Shown: positions 18,880-31,409 of the stretch, piece after piece
How positions within the stretch are numbered: position 1 is the first letter of the stretch
How the letters are laid out: each line of letters opens with the position of its first letter
Assembly (NCBI GenBank): GCA_036768485.1
Contig: JAVLUZ010000154.1
Location: forward strand, 5,126,724 to 5,190,723
DNA length: 64,000 nucleotides
Reading direction: 5' to 3'
DNA from: Mermis nigrescens
Lineage: Eukaryota > Nematoda > Enoplea > Mermithida > Mermithidae
The notes under the pieces: model-generated
What the model was told of the DNA's origin: nothing
Seen by the model: only the letters and a program-made list of their open reading frames with translations
Databases searched by the model: none
Program-made: the position numbers and the translations under genes

Positions 18880-19400
18880 TTAAATAAACGCAACCAAGTG
18901 CGTTGGGTAACCATTTACACGAGCTTCTTTTTTCGGATATTTAACACAACCCAATTCATAACCGGAGAAGATAGCAGACAAAAACGGTCTAAAAACATGT
19001 TTTTTTAACTTTACACCTCCATACCTAACTTTGTACTGATTTAAAAAAAACGCGTCCAAGTGCGATGTGTTATCCCTTCTATTACTTGTTGTTACAATAC
19101 CTTGCACGTCCTGATTTATAGCCGAAGAAGCAAGTGAACTAAAACAAGAGGTACAACGCAAATTTTTGTCTACCTCAGAGTGTAAACTTTAAACGCCTAC
19201 AACTAACTCGTAATAATTTTATTTACACGCTGCCAAGTTCTACGTGAAGCCTCTAAAGCCTACTTTATTTTAACTATAATTTTTAGGGCACGACTTAAAA
19301 CCTGATTAGAGGGCAGTCCAAAAACCAGCATAGAGGTGTTTTTCAACCACATTTCGTTACACTTAGCGTACTGTGGTTCAGGAACCAACGGTAATTTCAA
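18880..19400 (+). repeat. Degenerate satellite (AACTTTACAC unit), outlying block
   Basis: AACTTTACACCTCCATACCT and GTGTAAACTTTAAACGCC show the same unit style as 14-16.4 kb. Confidence 0.55.
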
Positions 19401-19548
19401 AATACAAAACAAAATAAATTTAGAGGAATTCATGCTGGTTTCCCGAAGGGTGTAGCTCTCAAAATTTTTCTCGAATCCAATACTCGCACATTCTATTGGG
19501 ATTTAATCTGCTAGGGGTCAAATCAGAACATGTACGTGAGGGTGGTTA

Positions 19549-20003
19549 GGGTCTACACTAGACTACACCAGAATGGAAAAATGGAAAAGTTTATTGTGAA
19601 AATGAGAGAAAAGGAAGGCTAAAAACGGATTAAAATTGATAATTATTCTTAAAAGTGCTTTAAATTGATCAGAAACTGTGTAATCACGTAGGTTTTGTGC
19701 TATTTTAGTGCTTATACCAGTTTCTGAGGTAATTTTGGCAAAAACGAGTTCAGCTTTAACCCCTATCTCAGACCGGCTGACCCCGTCATCCCCAGATGGG
19801 CTATGCTGAGCATCTAAGGTTTAGAGAATGGAGAAGTCGGAAATTATTCCGGAAGAATGAGGCAAAATGATGGCAAAACGGATAAAAATTATGCTTAAAG
19901 CGGACCAGATTTAGCTATCATTCTAATTTTTGAGGTATTTGGCGCAAAACAATTCTTGGACCACCAAACCGGCTGACATCACCATCGTCCATGCTGTACA
20001 TAT
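19549..20003 (+). repeat. Two R-B repeats in tandem
   Basis: The first ends CAGACCGGCTGACCCCG, the second (from about 19826) ends CAAACCGGCTGACATC and CCATGCTGTACATATATG. Same orientation, head to tail. Confidence 0.65.
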
Positions 20004-20441
20004 ATGGCAAAGACGAACTGGGCGTGGGATCTTTAGATGAGGGTTTGTACATTCAAATCAAAATGCCCATACCATGTAAAATGAAGTTATTGATACATTT
20101 ATTCGTGACTTTCCGCAATTTTCTATTCACTGTTATCCTTCAGGAATATGAATGTTGGTCTAAGGGCCTGGCGCAAGAAGAGCACGTTATTAATTACTCA
20201 AGGAATTTTTATTCTAGAATTTTCTTGATAAGTGTTAGAAAAGTATCAGTACCAGACCTTTAGTCCATTTTTTGTTCCTAGCTTTGTGGTCTGTGAGCAT
20301 ACGTGGGCAGAAACCTAATTCTGGGGAGGGGTCCAATGAATAAGGCAACATTGCCAAAAAATAACACCCAAAATTCCATTCTTAGAGTTAATGGATTTTG
20401 GGGCTGGAAGTCACAACCAGATTCTGGGGGTCCAGCCCGAC

Positions 20442-20680
20442 CATAGATGCACAGCATGGCCCATCTAGGAGCGGTCAGCCGGGGGTCAAGAACTGAGCTT
20501 TTTGGCCAAAACGAAGTTAAAAATTAATATAATCACTAAAAAAGTGCTAAAACAACGTCATTATACAGTTTCTGGTCAATTTGAGGCACTTTTAGAAGAA
20601 ATTTTTGAATTTTTATGCATTGCTGCCTTATTTTGCCTCGTTTTCCCCGAAAAAATTTCCCATTTTTCTATTCTGGGGCA
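20442..20680 (-). repeat. R-B dispersed repeat
   Basis: GATGCACAGCATGGCCCATC, GGTCAGCCGGGGGTCAAG, to CCCATTTTTCTATTCTGGGG. An H1 MITE sits at its end. Confidence 0.68.
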
Positions 20681-20687
20681 TCCAGAC

Positions 20688-20950
20688 CATACGTGGGCAG
20701 CAAGAAAATTCTGGGGGGGTGCAAGATTTTTTTGAAGGTCGAAAAATGGCCTTAAAAATGGTGGTATGGCGATAAAAACACCATTTTTCGACGTTTCTCA
20801 TCAAGCACTATCCATTGGCATCAAAAAATTGCGAAAAAAACGAAAAAAAATTTCAAAAATTGAATTCTGGGGGGTATTTTGATTTCTGGGGGGGTATTTT
20901 GGTTTCTGGGGGAGTGCATACCCCCCCCAAACCCCCCACGCCCAGGTGTG
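20688..20950 (-). mobile_element. H1 hAT-type MITE
   Basis: Full-length reverse copy (263 bp) with perfect TSD ATCCAGAC, inserted at the end of an R-B repeat. Confidence 0.93.
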
Positions 20951-21980
20951 ATCCAGACTCTCCAAAACCCTCTGCGCGCAGATCTGGTCCAGACCTCCAC
21001 GCCAATTCGTGGTACATAGATTCAAAGAATGGAAAATTTTATAGCGAAAATGACGAGTTGCCGTGCTATCGTAAAAGTAAGGTCAACATCGAAGAGCATC
21101 TTCTATCTTCATTTCTTTCCTGAGATACCTATATAAAAACCTGAAGCAGGTACTAAATATTTCCGTTTAGATTCTTTTGAGCGATTCTAAATTTCTGAAT
21201 AATTTATATGATTTAAACTTATTGGAGATAAGGAGTGTTTTTATCATAAATTAATTTTGAATTTTTGATTTGAAAAATTATAATTTTTAACCTTTCGATT
21301 TTGATAGTTCGCCCATAATTTTATTATTACTTGTAATTATGACTTTGTAATTGATTTGATTAAAATATTTTTTGATTTAATTTTAAGACTTGCTAAAATT
21401 CACTCACAATCACGTTCGACATTGTGCGAATCAAGTTTTTAAAATCAGCTATGGCATTTGTCAAAGACTACACTGGCTGACGAGACAAATGTCTGCAGTG
21501 CAAACGTAAAAAAGTGTCTCTCAGATTTGCCTGTCATAGCAGCACTCTAAACTGTTGAAGCGAGGTGCTATCGAAGTGAGTGTCATTAGTTGACAGACTC
21601 AACAGATGAGGTACCTATCCCCTAGCCAAAGTTGATCATCCCCCATCCCACCATAGCCAGAAAATTTCAGAACCCTACCCCTGATTTTAGGGACAAAAAC
21701 TTGTTATTTCGACTATTTTCGGCAAAAAATTGGAGGTTAGTTTATGCCCTCCCCGACTAAAAATGGGCGGGGACCCCCAAGCAAAGGTTTAGAACCGTTT
21801 GCTGGCACCGGTCACCTGACGGATGACAAGTGTTTGGTTTAAAAGAGCAAACGAAAAACCTTTCCATGTATTTTTCGTTTTCCTGTACCTACTTGTTTTA
21901 ATATTCGTAGCAATGCAGAGGGATGAGAGATCTCCAAAGGGTCGTCGTGCCCTCAACCCCCTCCGAAGCAGACTGAAATA
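20951..21980. other. No gene; partial dispersed repeats
   Basis: AT-rich DNA. 21620-21800 resembles the repeat at 17880-18120. A 75-codon plus frame ending at 21123 runs out of the H1 MITE and is not considered real. Confidence 0.35.
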
Positions 21981-21988
21981 TTTCGCCT

Positions 21989-22167
21989 AAGGCACGTATC
22001 TCTGTGGGGAATGGGGGGGGGTTCGGACGGACCTCCAAAAATTCAGAAAAATCGGAAAAATTGGACTTTATAAACATTATTTTGTGCCATTTTTGGCTTT
22101 TTTCGGCTTAGTCCCCCAAAAATTGGTGTCGGTCTCCCTAAAAATAGAGCGGCCAGCTATGTGCCTG
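21989..22167. mobile_element. H2 hAT-like MITE
   Basis: Left end AAGGCACGTATCTCTG, right end CAGCTATGTGCCTG. TSD TTTCGCCT/TTTCGCCC. The interior shares ATTTTTGGC and CCCCCAAAAATTGGTG with the copies at 4518 and 24968. Confidence 0.78.
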
Positions 22168-22889
22168 TTTCGCCCACCATAAAATTGCACGTTTAGGCCA
22201 TTTTTTAGGTGCGTTTTTCATTTTGGGCAAAAATTGCAGGTCAAATAACCCTTGTTTTAAATTTTTGAGCTAACTTGGCTGTGGGCTGTGCCTGTGTAGT
22301 CTGTTCTAAAATTCTTGAAACATTTTTACATTAAGGTGACATAAGGTCCCTGCTTTTCTGTTTTTTTCTAATTTATGTAATTAAAACCGATCATGGCTTT
22401 CCTCGTTTTGTTTTGCACACTTGATGAACGGATTGATTAGCTGAATAAAGCGACATACAGGTTTCCCCTACTTTTTAGCTTGTTTACCTCGTTGGCTATT
22501 TCCGATGGTCTGATCTGTCTTGTTTCTACTTCTAGTTCTGTAACGATAACTTGTGTTTCTGAGATCTTTAATAGAAAATGTATTTGCTTGTTATTTATGT
22601 ACACAAAATATTAACAAGAATATTTTGAAGAGGCATTAGCATGGTGTCAATGAAACAATGACAGGACCTGAATTCTAGGAAATGGTTCGGTCCGGGTCTG
22701 AAAAGTTTTCAAAAGGTCAGAAGACGAATGAATAAGTTGTAGAGCGAACAACAATTTTCGACGCTTTTCACTGAGCTCTAATCATTATCATAAAAAATCG
22801 TAATAAAAAATAAAATACAAAAATAATTAATGCATGGGGTTTTTGAATTTTGCGGATTCTGAATGGAATCAAAATCCAAATCAGACATG

Positions 22890-23360
22890 CAAATACTCCC
22901 AGAAAGGAACAGTGAGCAATTTTCCGGGGTAAAGTGAGGCAAAATGAAGACCGAAGGTGAATAAAAATCAATTATTTCTGTAGACATGCGTAAAATTCAT
23001 TAGATATGTTGAATAAATATGCAAGTTTTATGCTATTTTAGCGTTTATATTAAGTTTTGAGACTATTTTGAATGAGAGAAATTTCTTCAAGCGACTTTTC
23101 AGATCGGCGGCCTTCCCCAAATCGTACTTGTTGTGCACCTTTTGGTTTAGACCCTCAGAATGGTAAATATACTGCGGAAGACATGAACGCTGAAATTGAT
23201 GAAACATCGAAAGTTTTAGCAAAATTTGCTTGAAATCGACAAGAAACTATGGACTAACACAGTTTTTACACTATTAGCGTTAAGTTTTTTAGGCCGTTTT
23301 AAGTCAAAAAAGCTTTCTAGCTCACCCTTCAGACGCTAATGCTATGCATTAATAGTCTTC
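22890..23360 (+). repeat. Two worn R-B repeats in tandem
   Basis: TTTTATGCTATTTTAGCG..AGATCGGCGGCC..GTTGTGCACC, then a second, more worn copy from about 23141. Confidence 0.5.
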
Positions 23361-23504
23361 TTCCCTCCCTACCCTTCAACCCACACCAATATGCAGCTTT
23401 AACCACGAATAAAACCCAAGTTCCAAATAAAATCACATTTCGATTAAAATAAATTTTTTCCGGCTATTCTAGAATTAAATTGTAAAGATGTTATAAATAG
23501 TGTT

Positions 23505-23650
23505 GTTAAAGATATCTTTATCTCTATCTTTTTAGCAAGATAGAGATAACGATATGTTTATCTTTATCTTGACGATTTTTTATTTTATCTTTATCTTTAT
23601 CTTTCGGAAAAATCACAGGCCATCTTTAAATTTATCTTTTTGATAGGAAT
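23505..23650. repeat. ATCTTT-rich simple sequence
   Basis: Runs of TATCTTTATCTTT with a small inverted part (AGATAGAGATAACGATA). Simple-sequence DNA. Confidence 0.7.
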
Positions 23651-23956
23651 TTATTTTGCTAAAAAAGATGAAGTATGTAGACAAGTTAGCACGTAATCCA
23701 AAATGCAGGTTTGACGTGGAATACATTTAGACGCATTCAAGTTTACTGTGATACAGGAAAAGAAACCGATTATTCAAACCCTACGGCGTGCGGCCCAAAC
23801 TAATGCCTGTATATCGACCTAAGTAAGCGGGAGTGATACTGATCTAAGCGGGAGTACTACATAGCACCCACGCTAATCTAAGTCTAAGCCTAGGAAAAAT
23901 AGAGAAGTTTGAAGAAATCAATAAGTGTTGCGATGCAACTTTACTTTTTACGGGCG

Positions 23957-24450
23957 CACAGAGCAGGGTTTTGATGGGGGTATGCACCATAGCTTGGACG
24001 TAGGATGGGGGTGAGGGGTTTGGGGGTATGCACCCCCAGAAACCAAAATTTCCCCCAGAATTCGATTTTCGAAGTTTTTGTTTTCTGTTCTTTTAGCAAT
24101 TTTTTGATACCAATAGATAGTGTTCGATGAAAAACGTTGAAAAAGGGTGATTTTTTCGCCATACCACCATTTTTAAGGCAATTTTTTGACTTTTAAAAAA
24201 TCTTGCACCCACTTCAGAAGTGAACTTCGGTGACGCCAACCTATGGTATGCACACTCCCAGAGGGCCGAATATCCACCCCCCCAAAAAAATCAAAAGAAC
24301 CCCAGAATTGGATTTTTGAAAATTTTTTCATTTTCATTTCTTTCGCAATGTTTTGATGCGTTTTGTTCGCCGTACAACCATTTTTAAGACCATTTTGTGA
24401 CCTTTGAAAAATCTTGCATCTACCAAGAATTTCGGTGCTGCCCACCTTGG
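23957..24450 (+). mobile_element. Older H1 copy interrupted by a younger H1 copy
   Basis: The left part (CACAGAGCAGGG..GGGGGTATGCAC) resumes at 24246 with GTATGCACACTCCCAGAG and runs to GCTGCCCACCTTGG. The gap is filled by a complete H1 element. No clear TSD for the outer copy. Confidence 0.75.
23988..24245 (+). mobile_element. H1 MITE nested in H1
   Basis: CATAGCTTGGACG to GCCAACCTATG with perfect TSD GTATGCAC. That TSD is the internal GGGGGTATGCACCCCC segment of the host H1 copy. Confidence 0.87.
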
Positions 24451-24967
24451 CTTCAGACCCACAGGATTCGGTTGCTGCCCATGTACGATTAAAAACTATT
24501 TTTGTACTATCACGTGATCATGCGTCAGTTCTATTATGGACTTTCTTTGTTCTTTTATTACAACAAACGAGCGATGCGGATCACGTGCGAATGATTTAGT
24601 TAACATAAACCGGTTAAGGTGGATACAAAATTACGAAGTCTTTACAAAACGCAAATAGGGGGCCGAATAACGCATAAAGAATATAAAATTTTATAAAGTC
24701 GAAACTTGAGCGAAACGAATATATCATTTTGTAATAATACTGCAGAAGAGCATTTTTGGACTATACTACAACGTGTATGTATTCTCACAACCCGTAAACA
24801 TTTCGTTGATATGCGCACTGCGATCACTTATAACCGCGAAATAATTATGCGATTTTTTGATCGGTGTGGAACAATTGAGACCGGGAACCAAGGAGAAAAG
24901 CAGTCGGAGTCGGGTAAGTAAAATTCAACAGCCCGTCTGTCTCCAGGTTGAGGCTGGCACAGAGAAT

Positions 24968-25133
24968 CAGGCACGTATAACTGGGGGAATGGGCGAGGGG
25001 GTTAGGATCCCCGAAAATCCAGAAGTATCTGACTTTTTAAACGTTATTTTGTGCTATTTTTGGCTTTTTTGGGCTTAGTCCCCCAAAAATTGGTGTTGGT
25101 CCCCCCAAAATAGAACGGACAGCTACGTGCTTG
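24968..25133. mobile_element. H2 hAT-like MITE
   Basis: Shortest copy (166 bp). CAGGCACGTATAACTG to CAGCTACGTGCTTG with perfect TSD CAGAGAAT. Confidence 0.83.
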
Positions 25134-25472
25134 CAGAGAATTATCCTCTTTCATTGAATCACATGGAGGAAACTGTCTGCTTTAGATTTAATAGCTTCCT
25201 AAAAATGTACCACATGAGCCACAATTTTGCTCATAGGAAGAGTAAATTACAAAGACGATATGTTATGGTCGTTTTTGGCCCCCTATTATCGTCTTTTCTA
25301 ATTTTCTCTGCCCAAAAAGCAAAATTAGAGCAAGTGTAATATATTTCAAGAAAGCTGTTAACAAATTCACGTTTTCAAATCAAAAGCCGATAGGTTCCTA
25401 AGACTGCATGCAGGGCGAAAAGAAGCGATTTAGTAAAGACGATAAATGCGAAAAATGCAAGTGTACTCCAGG

Positions 25473-25729
25473 CATAGGTGGGCAGCACCAAAATTCTGGG
25501 GGCGTGTGCAAGATTTTTCAAAGGTCAAAAAATGGTCTTTAAATCATAGTATGGCGAAAAAACACAATTTTTCATCGTTTCTCATCGAGCACTATCCATT
25601 GGCATCAAAAACTTGCGGAAAAAACAAAAAAATTTTCAAAAATTGAATTCTGAGGTAATTTTGGTTTCTGAGGAGGGAGGGGGTAATCGGCCTTCTTGGG
25701 GGAATGCATACCCCTAACCCCCACGCGTG
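25473..25729 (-). mobile_element. H1 hAT-type MITE
   Basis: Reverse copy, CATAGGTGGGCAGC to CCCACGCGTG. Perfect TSD ACTCCAGG. Confidence 0.88.
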
Positions 25730-25871
25730 ACTCCAGGTACAGATGCTCATGATCCAGGGTGGCTGGGTTAAACTGTTTTTTGAATGGTACGCACAGCATA
25801 GGAATTCTGTTGGGTGAATTCGAAAATCTTTCAAAGTTTAGTTTTTGTTTGGGCTCAAAATCAGTGATTAC

Positions 25872-26129
25872 CACACCTGGGCGTGGGGGGTTTGGGGGGG
25901 GTATGCACCCCCCAGAAACCAAAATACCCCCAGAAATCAAAATACCCCCCAGAATTCAATTTTTGAAAATTTTTTCGTTTTTTTCGCAATTTTTTGATGC
26001 CAATGGATAGTGCTTGATGAGAAACGTCGAAAAATGGTGTTTTTATCGCCATACCACCATTTTTAAGGCCATTTTTCGACCTTCAAAAAATCTTGCACCC
26101 CCCCAGAATTTTCTTGCTGCCCACGTATG
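25872..26129 (+). mobile_element. H1 hAT-type MITE
   Basis: Full-length 258-bp copy very close to consensus. Perfect TSD GTGATTAC. Confidence 0.95.
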
Positions 26130-26189
26130 GTGATTACGCGTCAGAACCAACATTGTTGGCATTTATGACGATATTCCACCTTTATAGAA

Positions 26190-26400
26190 GGTAAAAACAT
26201 GAGAATATTTTGAATAAATACCGAAAAATCCAAATAAATGGAACCAAATATTAGTCAGTATACGGCATGAAGCGCCGAAAATTTGTCACTTTTGTGCAAA
26301 CAGATAGTTAAAAACGCTCAAAACATAACTTTTCTCGAGAAGTTTCAGGAAAATCAAAACTTGGGGGGGGGTGAAATTATCTCTGAGAGATGAGACTGAA
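26190..26400 (+). repeat. R-F dispersed repeat
   Basis: TTAGTCAGTATACGGCATGA, AGCGCCGAAAATTTGTCACT. R-F is recognised by a GGCGCGAAGCGCC palindrome between AGTCAAAA..GAGTATA and GAAAATTTGACA. Confidence 0.55.
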
Positions 26401-26650
26401 AATATTTATGAGGCGAAACTCTCGAAAACCCCTTCAAATCATTTATGGTCCCACAAGATATTTTTTCATTTTTTATGTGTAAATTCTAAGTACTAATAAT
26501 ATGGTGCACAATGCTTTTTGTGTTAAAAAAGGGTTTTTCGACCTTTGGCAGTGTTTATTTACTCCCTCTTCCCTCAAAATAGCCGAGGAAACCATCCAAA
26601 TTCAGAGCATTTCATGTGAAAGACACCGTCCCAGCAGCACGCATGGGCGG

Positions 26651-26877
26651 CATGCCTGAGCGTAAGGGGTTGGGGGAAGTATGCACCCCCAGAAAGCAAA
26701 ATACCACCCCCAGTTCAATTTTTGAAACTTTTTTTCGCAATTTTTTGATGCCAATGGATAGTGCTCGATAAGAAACGTTGTAAAATGGTGTTTTTTCGCC
26801 GTACCACCATTTTAAGGTCATTTTTTGACCTTCGAAAAATTCTTGCACCCCCAGAACTCCGGCGCCGCCCACCTATG
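26651..26877 (+). mobile_element. H1 hAT-type MITE
   Basis: CATGCCTGAGCGTAAGG to GCCCACCTATG. TSD ATGGGCGG/AAGGGCGG. Confidence 0.8.
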
Positions 26878-27277
26878 AAGGGCGGACCTTGATCCTAGAA
26901 TTCCGGATTGAGCACGAAAATTTTTGAGAGGGTTAAAATGGACCAGAAATCGGCAATAAAAAGGTAAAAATACCTTTTTCGACATTTCCCTTTGAGCTCT
27001 TTAACGTGTAAAATTGCGAAAAACGAAAAACTTCTCAAAAGTTTAATTGTTAATCAGCCGTTTAAACTGCTAGAAAAATAAGTCAAAATCGAATTTGCAT
27101 AGGAAAGCCCACAGACGGGCGACGACGACGAGGGTCTGAGGGTCCGGTACTTCAAAATCCGAAAGACCCATTCTCCGTCTAATTGAATAGACCACCTAAG
27201 AATTTGATGGTAAAAAATTTTTTGTTCAATTTTTCCAGGCCCGTATCCAGGATCCGGCGAAAGGGGGGGGGGCGGAC

Positions 27278-27529
27278 CATAAGTGGGCAGACACCAAAAT
27301 TCTGGGGGAGTTAAAAAAATTTTAAAAGGTCAAAAAATGGTCTTTAAAGTGGTCGTATGGCGAAAACACACCATTTTTCGACGTTTCTCATCGAGCACTA
27401 TCCAATGGCATCAAAACATAGCTAAAAAAGCAATCAAAATTTGAATTCTGGGGAGGGTATTTTGATTTCTGGGCGGAGGGGTTATTTCAACTTCTAGAGG
27501 CGTGCATACTCCCCCCAAACCCTGCTGTG
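27278..27529 (-). mobile_element. H1 hAT-type MITE, worn right end
   Basis: CATAAGTGGGCAGAC at the left, with the typical core and a decayed right end (CCTGCTGTG). No convincing TSD. Confidence 0.7.
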
Positions 27530-28051
27530 CATAGGACAGGACCCAACAGAAATCCGTATATATCTCGGCAAATTCGTAGGGATAGCTCGTAAAAACCGCT
27601 TTTCAGACGTATTTCGACATTCTCGATTCGTTAAGATCATAAAATTTTAACTTTTCAGAGAAAAAATTTTCTCTTACGTGAAACGCTGGAGAAAGAGTCG
27701 TTTTTCGGCCGCTCTTGAGCCAAATTCATGAAAAATACTTCACATCTGGCTCGAAGCGCCCAAAATTTGAAGATTTGACGACAAACAGGTGCGATTTTTC
27801 CATCTTTCCGTGCATTATCTTACCTTCAGAATTTTTTTTGGCCAAGGGGGGGGCGGTCGCTTTATCCGCTCTTTAAATACGGCCTGCGATTTTTCCATGC
27901 CAGCGGATAGAAGACGATAAAAGAATTGTCTTTTAAATTTAATCATAAAATTTTCTGTACTACCGTAGCTATTGAAAATTTTTAAAATTCCCACCAAACC
28001 CGACACCCCCGAAATTTAGGCGCCGCCCATGTACGCCCGGGACCCTGCAAC

Positions 28052-28321
28052 CATACGTGGGCAGCAAGAAAATTCTGGGAGGGGGGTGCAAGATTTTTCA
28101 AAGGTCAAAAAATGGCCTTAAAAGTGGTGGTATGGCGAAAAAACACCATTTTTCGACGTTTCTCATTGAGCACTATGTATTGGCATCAAAAAATTGCGAA
28201 AAAAACGGAAAAAAATTTTGAAAATTGAATATCTGGGAGGGGTATTTTGAATTCTGGGGGGTATTTTAATTTCTCGGGGGGGGGTGCATAGCCCCAAACC
28301 GTCTCCCCACGCCCAGGTGTG
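28052..28321 (-). mobile_element. H1 hAT-type MITE
   Basis: Reverse copy of 270 bp. Perfect TSD CCTGCAAC. Confidence 0.93.
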
Positions 28322-28458
28322 CCTGCAACCGCTGTTTCATGGAAGAGGGTGATCTATTCCAGAAAATTCGTCGGTTAAAAATCTTTTGACCGACTCGGCA
28401 GTCAATAATGGCCATTCAACTTTGCAATAAATCAATAATAAAAATATTAATAATAATA

Positions 28459-29432
28459 CAGGGTGTTCCAATAAAAAACAATACATTTTATATTTAAAAT
28501 ATCTCAACTTTGAAACAAGCTAAGCTAGAGGCATGCAATTTACATTGTTGTGTAGAATAACTACTCTTCTAATACAAATTAGAGTTTTTTAGTTCATAAG
28601 AATTGTGCAATTATGTATTGCCTAATTTCGAGAGGTTTGTCCTAAAGCAAGTGAACATAAAATTTTGTGCTTAAAATTTACGATAATTCTCTGCAAACAC
28701 TCTAGAATTATTTTGTCATCACAAATGCTCAAATTATTTGATTGCTTAATTAATACGTGTGATATGAAATGCTCAAAAAGAAACATTTATCTATCAACTT
28801 GATATTTGATGAAAAATATTTTCCAAGAAGATTAGGTGCAGGGAGCAGCCGTCAAATCGCAGAAAGTCAAATATTTTTTTATTGAATATAATCAGGAGTT
28901 GATAACAGCAAATATATCCAAATATCGTGGAATTCGCTGAAAATTACTCCTCACAATTTTATACGATTAAATTACTGTCTCATATCATTTCTGTGTCATT
29001 TTTCACGCTTCAGAATTTTCCGTTTCGTGGTGGAAGAAAATTGCTTATTTTTCTTGAAAACTAAGAAATGGTCACCATTTCACCCAATCTCCCTTTGGTA
29101 CATTGCCAAGTCCGCGATACGCTTCAGCAGAAAGCATTAGTCGACCAGCGTGTTTTCAAGCATTGAATAACATTTTGATGGAACCAAGGATAGAATAAAC
29201 TTGACTACAGAAGATTTTGCCGCCAACTCACGCCTGTAATAATGCCATCAAGTCGACCTTGCAAAAAGTTTCCTGGCATGCAAGGTTTTAATTGTAAGAT
29301 CGCAAGTTATTATCACTGTACGATGCACAATCAAATTCGCTTTCTAATGATAAATTTGTTCGTAATTCACATCCAATATTTCATTGAATATTTACCAAAA
29401 ACAAATGTATTGTTCTTTTATGGAACACCCTG
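28459..29432. mobile_element. Tc1/mariner-like non-coding element (CAGGGTGTT ends)
   Basis: CAGGGTGTTCCAATAAAAAA at the left, inverted at the right (TTCTTTTATGGAACACCCTG), flanked by TA. About 970 bp, without a transposase frame. It lies immediately 3' of the Shaker gene's microsatellite. Confidence 0.78.
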
Positions 29433-29436
29433 TAAA

Positions 29437-29485
<49 letters not shown>
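29437..29485. repeat. (AAT)n microsatellite
   Basis: About 16 AAT units between the Shaker stop codon (29507) and a CAGGGTGTT element. On the gene strand this is (ATT)n in the expected 3' UTR. Confidence 0.95.
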
Positions 29486-29486
<1 letters not shown>

Positions 29487-29506
29487 GCGTAAAATACGAG
29501 CAAGGT

Positions 29507-29996
29507 TTAAAAATCCGTCTCCACCAACAACCTGCCATTCTGAGCCCTGTAATCCGTCACGGTCGTCGACGGCGCCGGTGCCGATGCCGGCGTCGTCGCC
29601 GCCGCCGCCGAACCGTCGATCGAGGCGCGACGCTGGTGGCACATCCGCGGACGCCGTCGTCGTTCAATTACGTCATCGTCGATGAAAGCCGCCGACGTCA
29701 GACGGTCGGCGGCGACGGCGCGTCTGACCACGACGCCGTCGTCAGCGTTAGTCGACGATTCGTAGCAATCGTCGTCGTCGGCGCCGCCGTCGTCGTCGTC
29801 GCCGACGACGCGATCGTAATCGCACGGCATCGACTCGACGGTGTACATGAGTTGCAACTGGTGCTCCTCCTGATCGCTGTCGCGATGGTAGAAATAGTTG
29901 AAATTCGATACGATGACCGGTACGGGCAACGCTATGGTGAGAACGCCAGCGATGGCGCACAGGCTGCCGACGATTTTGCCCCATAAGCCGATCGGC
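29507..29996 (-). CDS. Sh: Shaker Kv channel, S6 and C-terminal exon
   Basis: This is the last coding exon. After the acceptor GATCGATAG it reads [17 protein letters not shown], then [20 protein letters not shown]. That is S6 with the PVP hinge, nearly identical to Drosophila Shaker. A proximal DSDQEE tail follows. The distal tail is an acidic and basic low-complexity region (D-runs, R-runs, A/P/S-rich) made of GAC/CGT-like triplets. It ends VETDF before TAA. Drosophila Shaker ends ETDV, so the class I PDZ ligand (binds Dlg-type scaffolds) is kept with a conservative last residue. The frame stays open upstream of the acceptor, but that part is intronic. Stop codon 29509-29507. A trinucleotide microsatellite begins about 22 nt after the stop, then a TIR element. 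Confidence 0.95.
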
Positions 29997-30754
29997 CTAT
30001 CGATCGAAGACAACAGGGATATGCCATACAGGATCTTGAATGAAGTTGATTTAGGGTAGGGAAGATTCGCAGCCCGTGTGAAGCTTAGGAATCCTGTGGG
30101 GGCAGGGGCTAATTTAAGGAAGAGGGTGGGGGGAGGGGCGGCCGCCCCCATTGGCGAAAAATAGTTGGCGAGATAAATAATAGATATAATTTGCAACGAT
30201 TTTCGGCCGTCAGTGATCATAATTTCTAAATTTTTTAATGCCTATTGATGACATTTATTTACTTCCTCGGCGACCCGGAAGCCATTTTTTGCTCATTGAA
30301 TAGGCTTTAAAATATTCCAACAGCTGAAACATTCATTTTAGCATAGTATTCTTCTATATTCAAGCATTACTTTTAGAAATTTTTGACGTTTCGCGTCAAA
30401 TACTACAAATAAAGGAAATGAGCAGTAAGTCAAGCTTCTAACGTTCTTCCGCCTAAATTTCGCTAATGTTCCGGGGCTTCGCGCAGGATTTTCGCTTATG
30501 TCTAAAAAATTTAATGATTTTTTTGCGCAAAATTGTTTAAAATTTCAAAATTTTTTCGATAAAATGATGCGTCAAAATTGATATTAAATAAAAGTAGAAA
30601 ATGTAGAACGCCGAAAAAACGCTATTTCGCAGGAGAAGGGCAAATTTTTGGACCTATTTCTGACTCTTTTTACAAAAGTTGGGGTACCGCCTTCTGAGGA
30701 AAGTCCTAGATTCGCTACTGTGTGGGAGTCAGCAGCGGGCATGCTCATGGTTAG

Positions 30755-30985
30755 GGGACGGGGTCCGCGATCTAGACTTTTTAAAAAAGGAAATTTTCTG
30801 AGGAAAAAGTAAGGCAAAAAGTCAAAAATCGATTAAAATGAAGGATTGTTTAAAAGTGCTTTAAAAGTGCTTAACGCTATTTCAGTATTTATAACAATTT
30901 TAAGGCCATTTTAGCCCAAAAAAGCTCCGCGTTTGACCCTCAGACCGCCTGACTCCCAAAACCGGTCATACTGTGCATCTATTGA
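30755..30985 (+). repeat. R-B dispersed repeat in a Shaker intron
   Basis: TTTAAAAGTGCTTTAAAAG..CTCAGACCGCCTGACTCCC..GGTCATACTGTGCATC. Lies in the intron before the last Shaker exon. Confidence 0.62.
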
Positions 30986-31409
30986 CAGTGCTACAAATTT
31001 TCGTAGAATACGTTTCTGAAGAACACGCCACGGTTTTTAATCACTAAAAGCTTTTCTCTTCACCGCAAAAAAACATCATACCGCAGAGAACCGCCTCATA
31101 TCTGTAAAGACTGACCGCAAATTTGACTGATTTTTCACAATTTAGACACATTTTGCGAATATTTCAAGCCAGGCCGCTCAAGCGTGTTGCATGTGGTTCG
31201 TAGCAACAAGGATTTTTGCCTCTTGAATAGACATCTCGAACTGAATAATGAATTAATGACCTGACAATTTGAACTAAGTTCATCCTATGTTACTCGTATG
31301 TAGAAAATCGTGAAAAATTCTGATTCTCTTCTGGCATTGTATTGATTTGATTGGAATGAATATATAGATTAGATCGATAAATCTATCGAATTTATCTATA
31401 GTCATCCAT

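Noticed and set aside
24706..24921. A 71-codon plus-strand frame ending at a GTAAGT donor-like site
   Set aside because: No homology, no acceptor that fits, and it abuts an H2 MITE. The donor match alone is weak evidence.
29242..29685. Plus-strand frame with a long poly-Asn or poly-Ile run
   Set aside because: The run is the (AAT)n microsatellite, and the rest is the antisense of the last Shaker exon.
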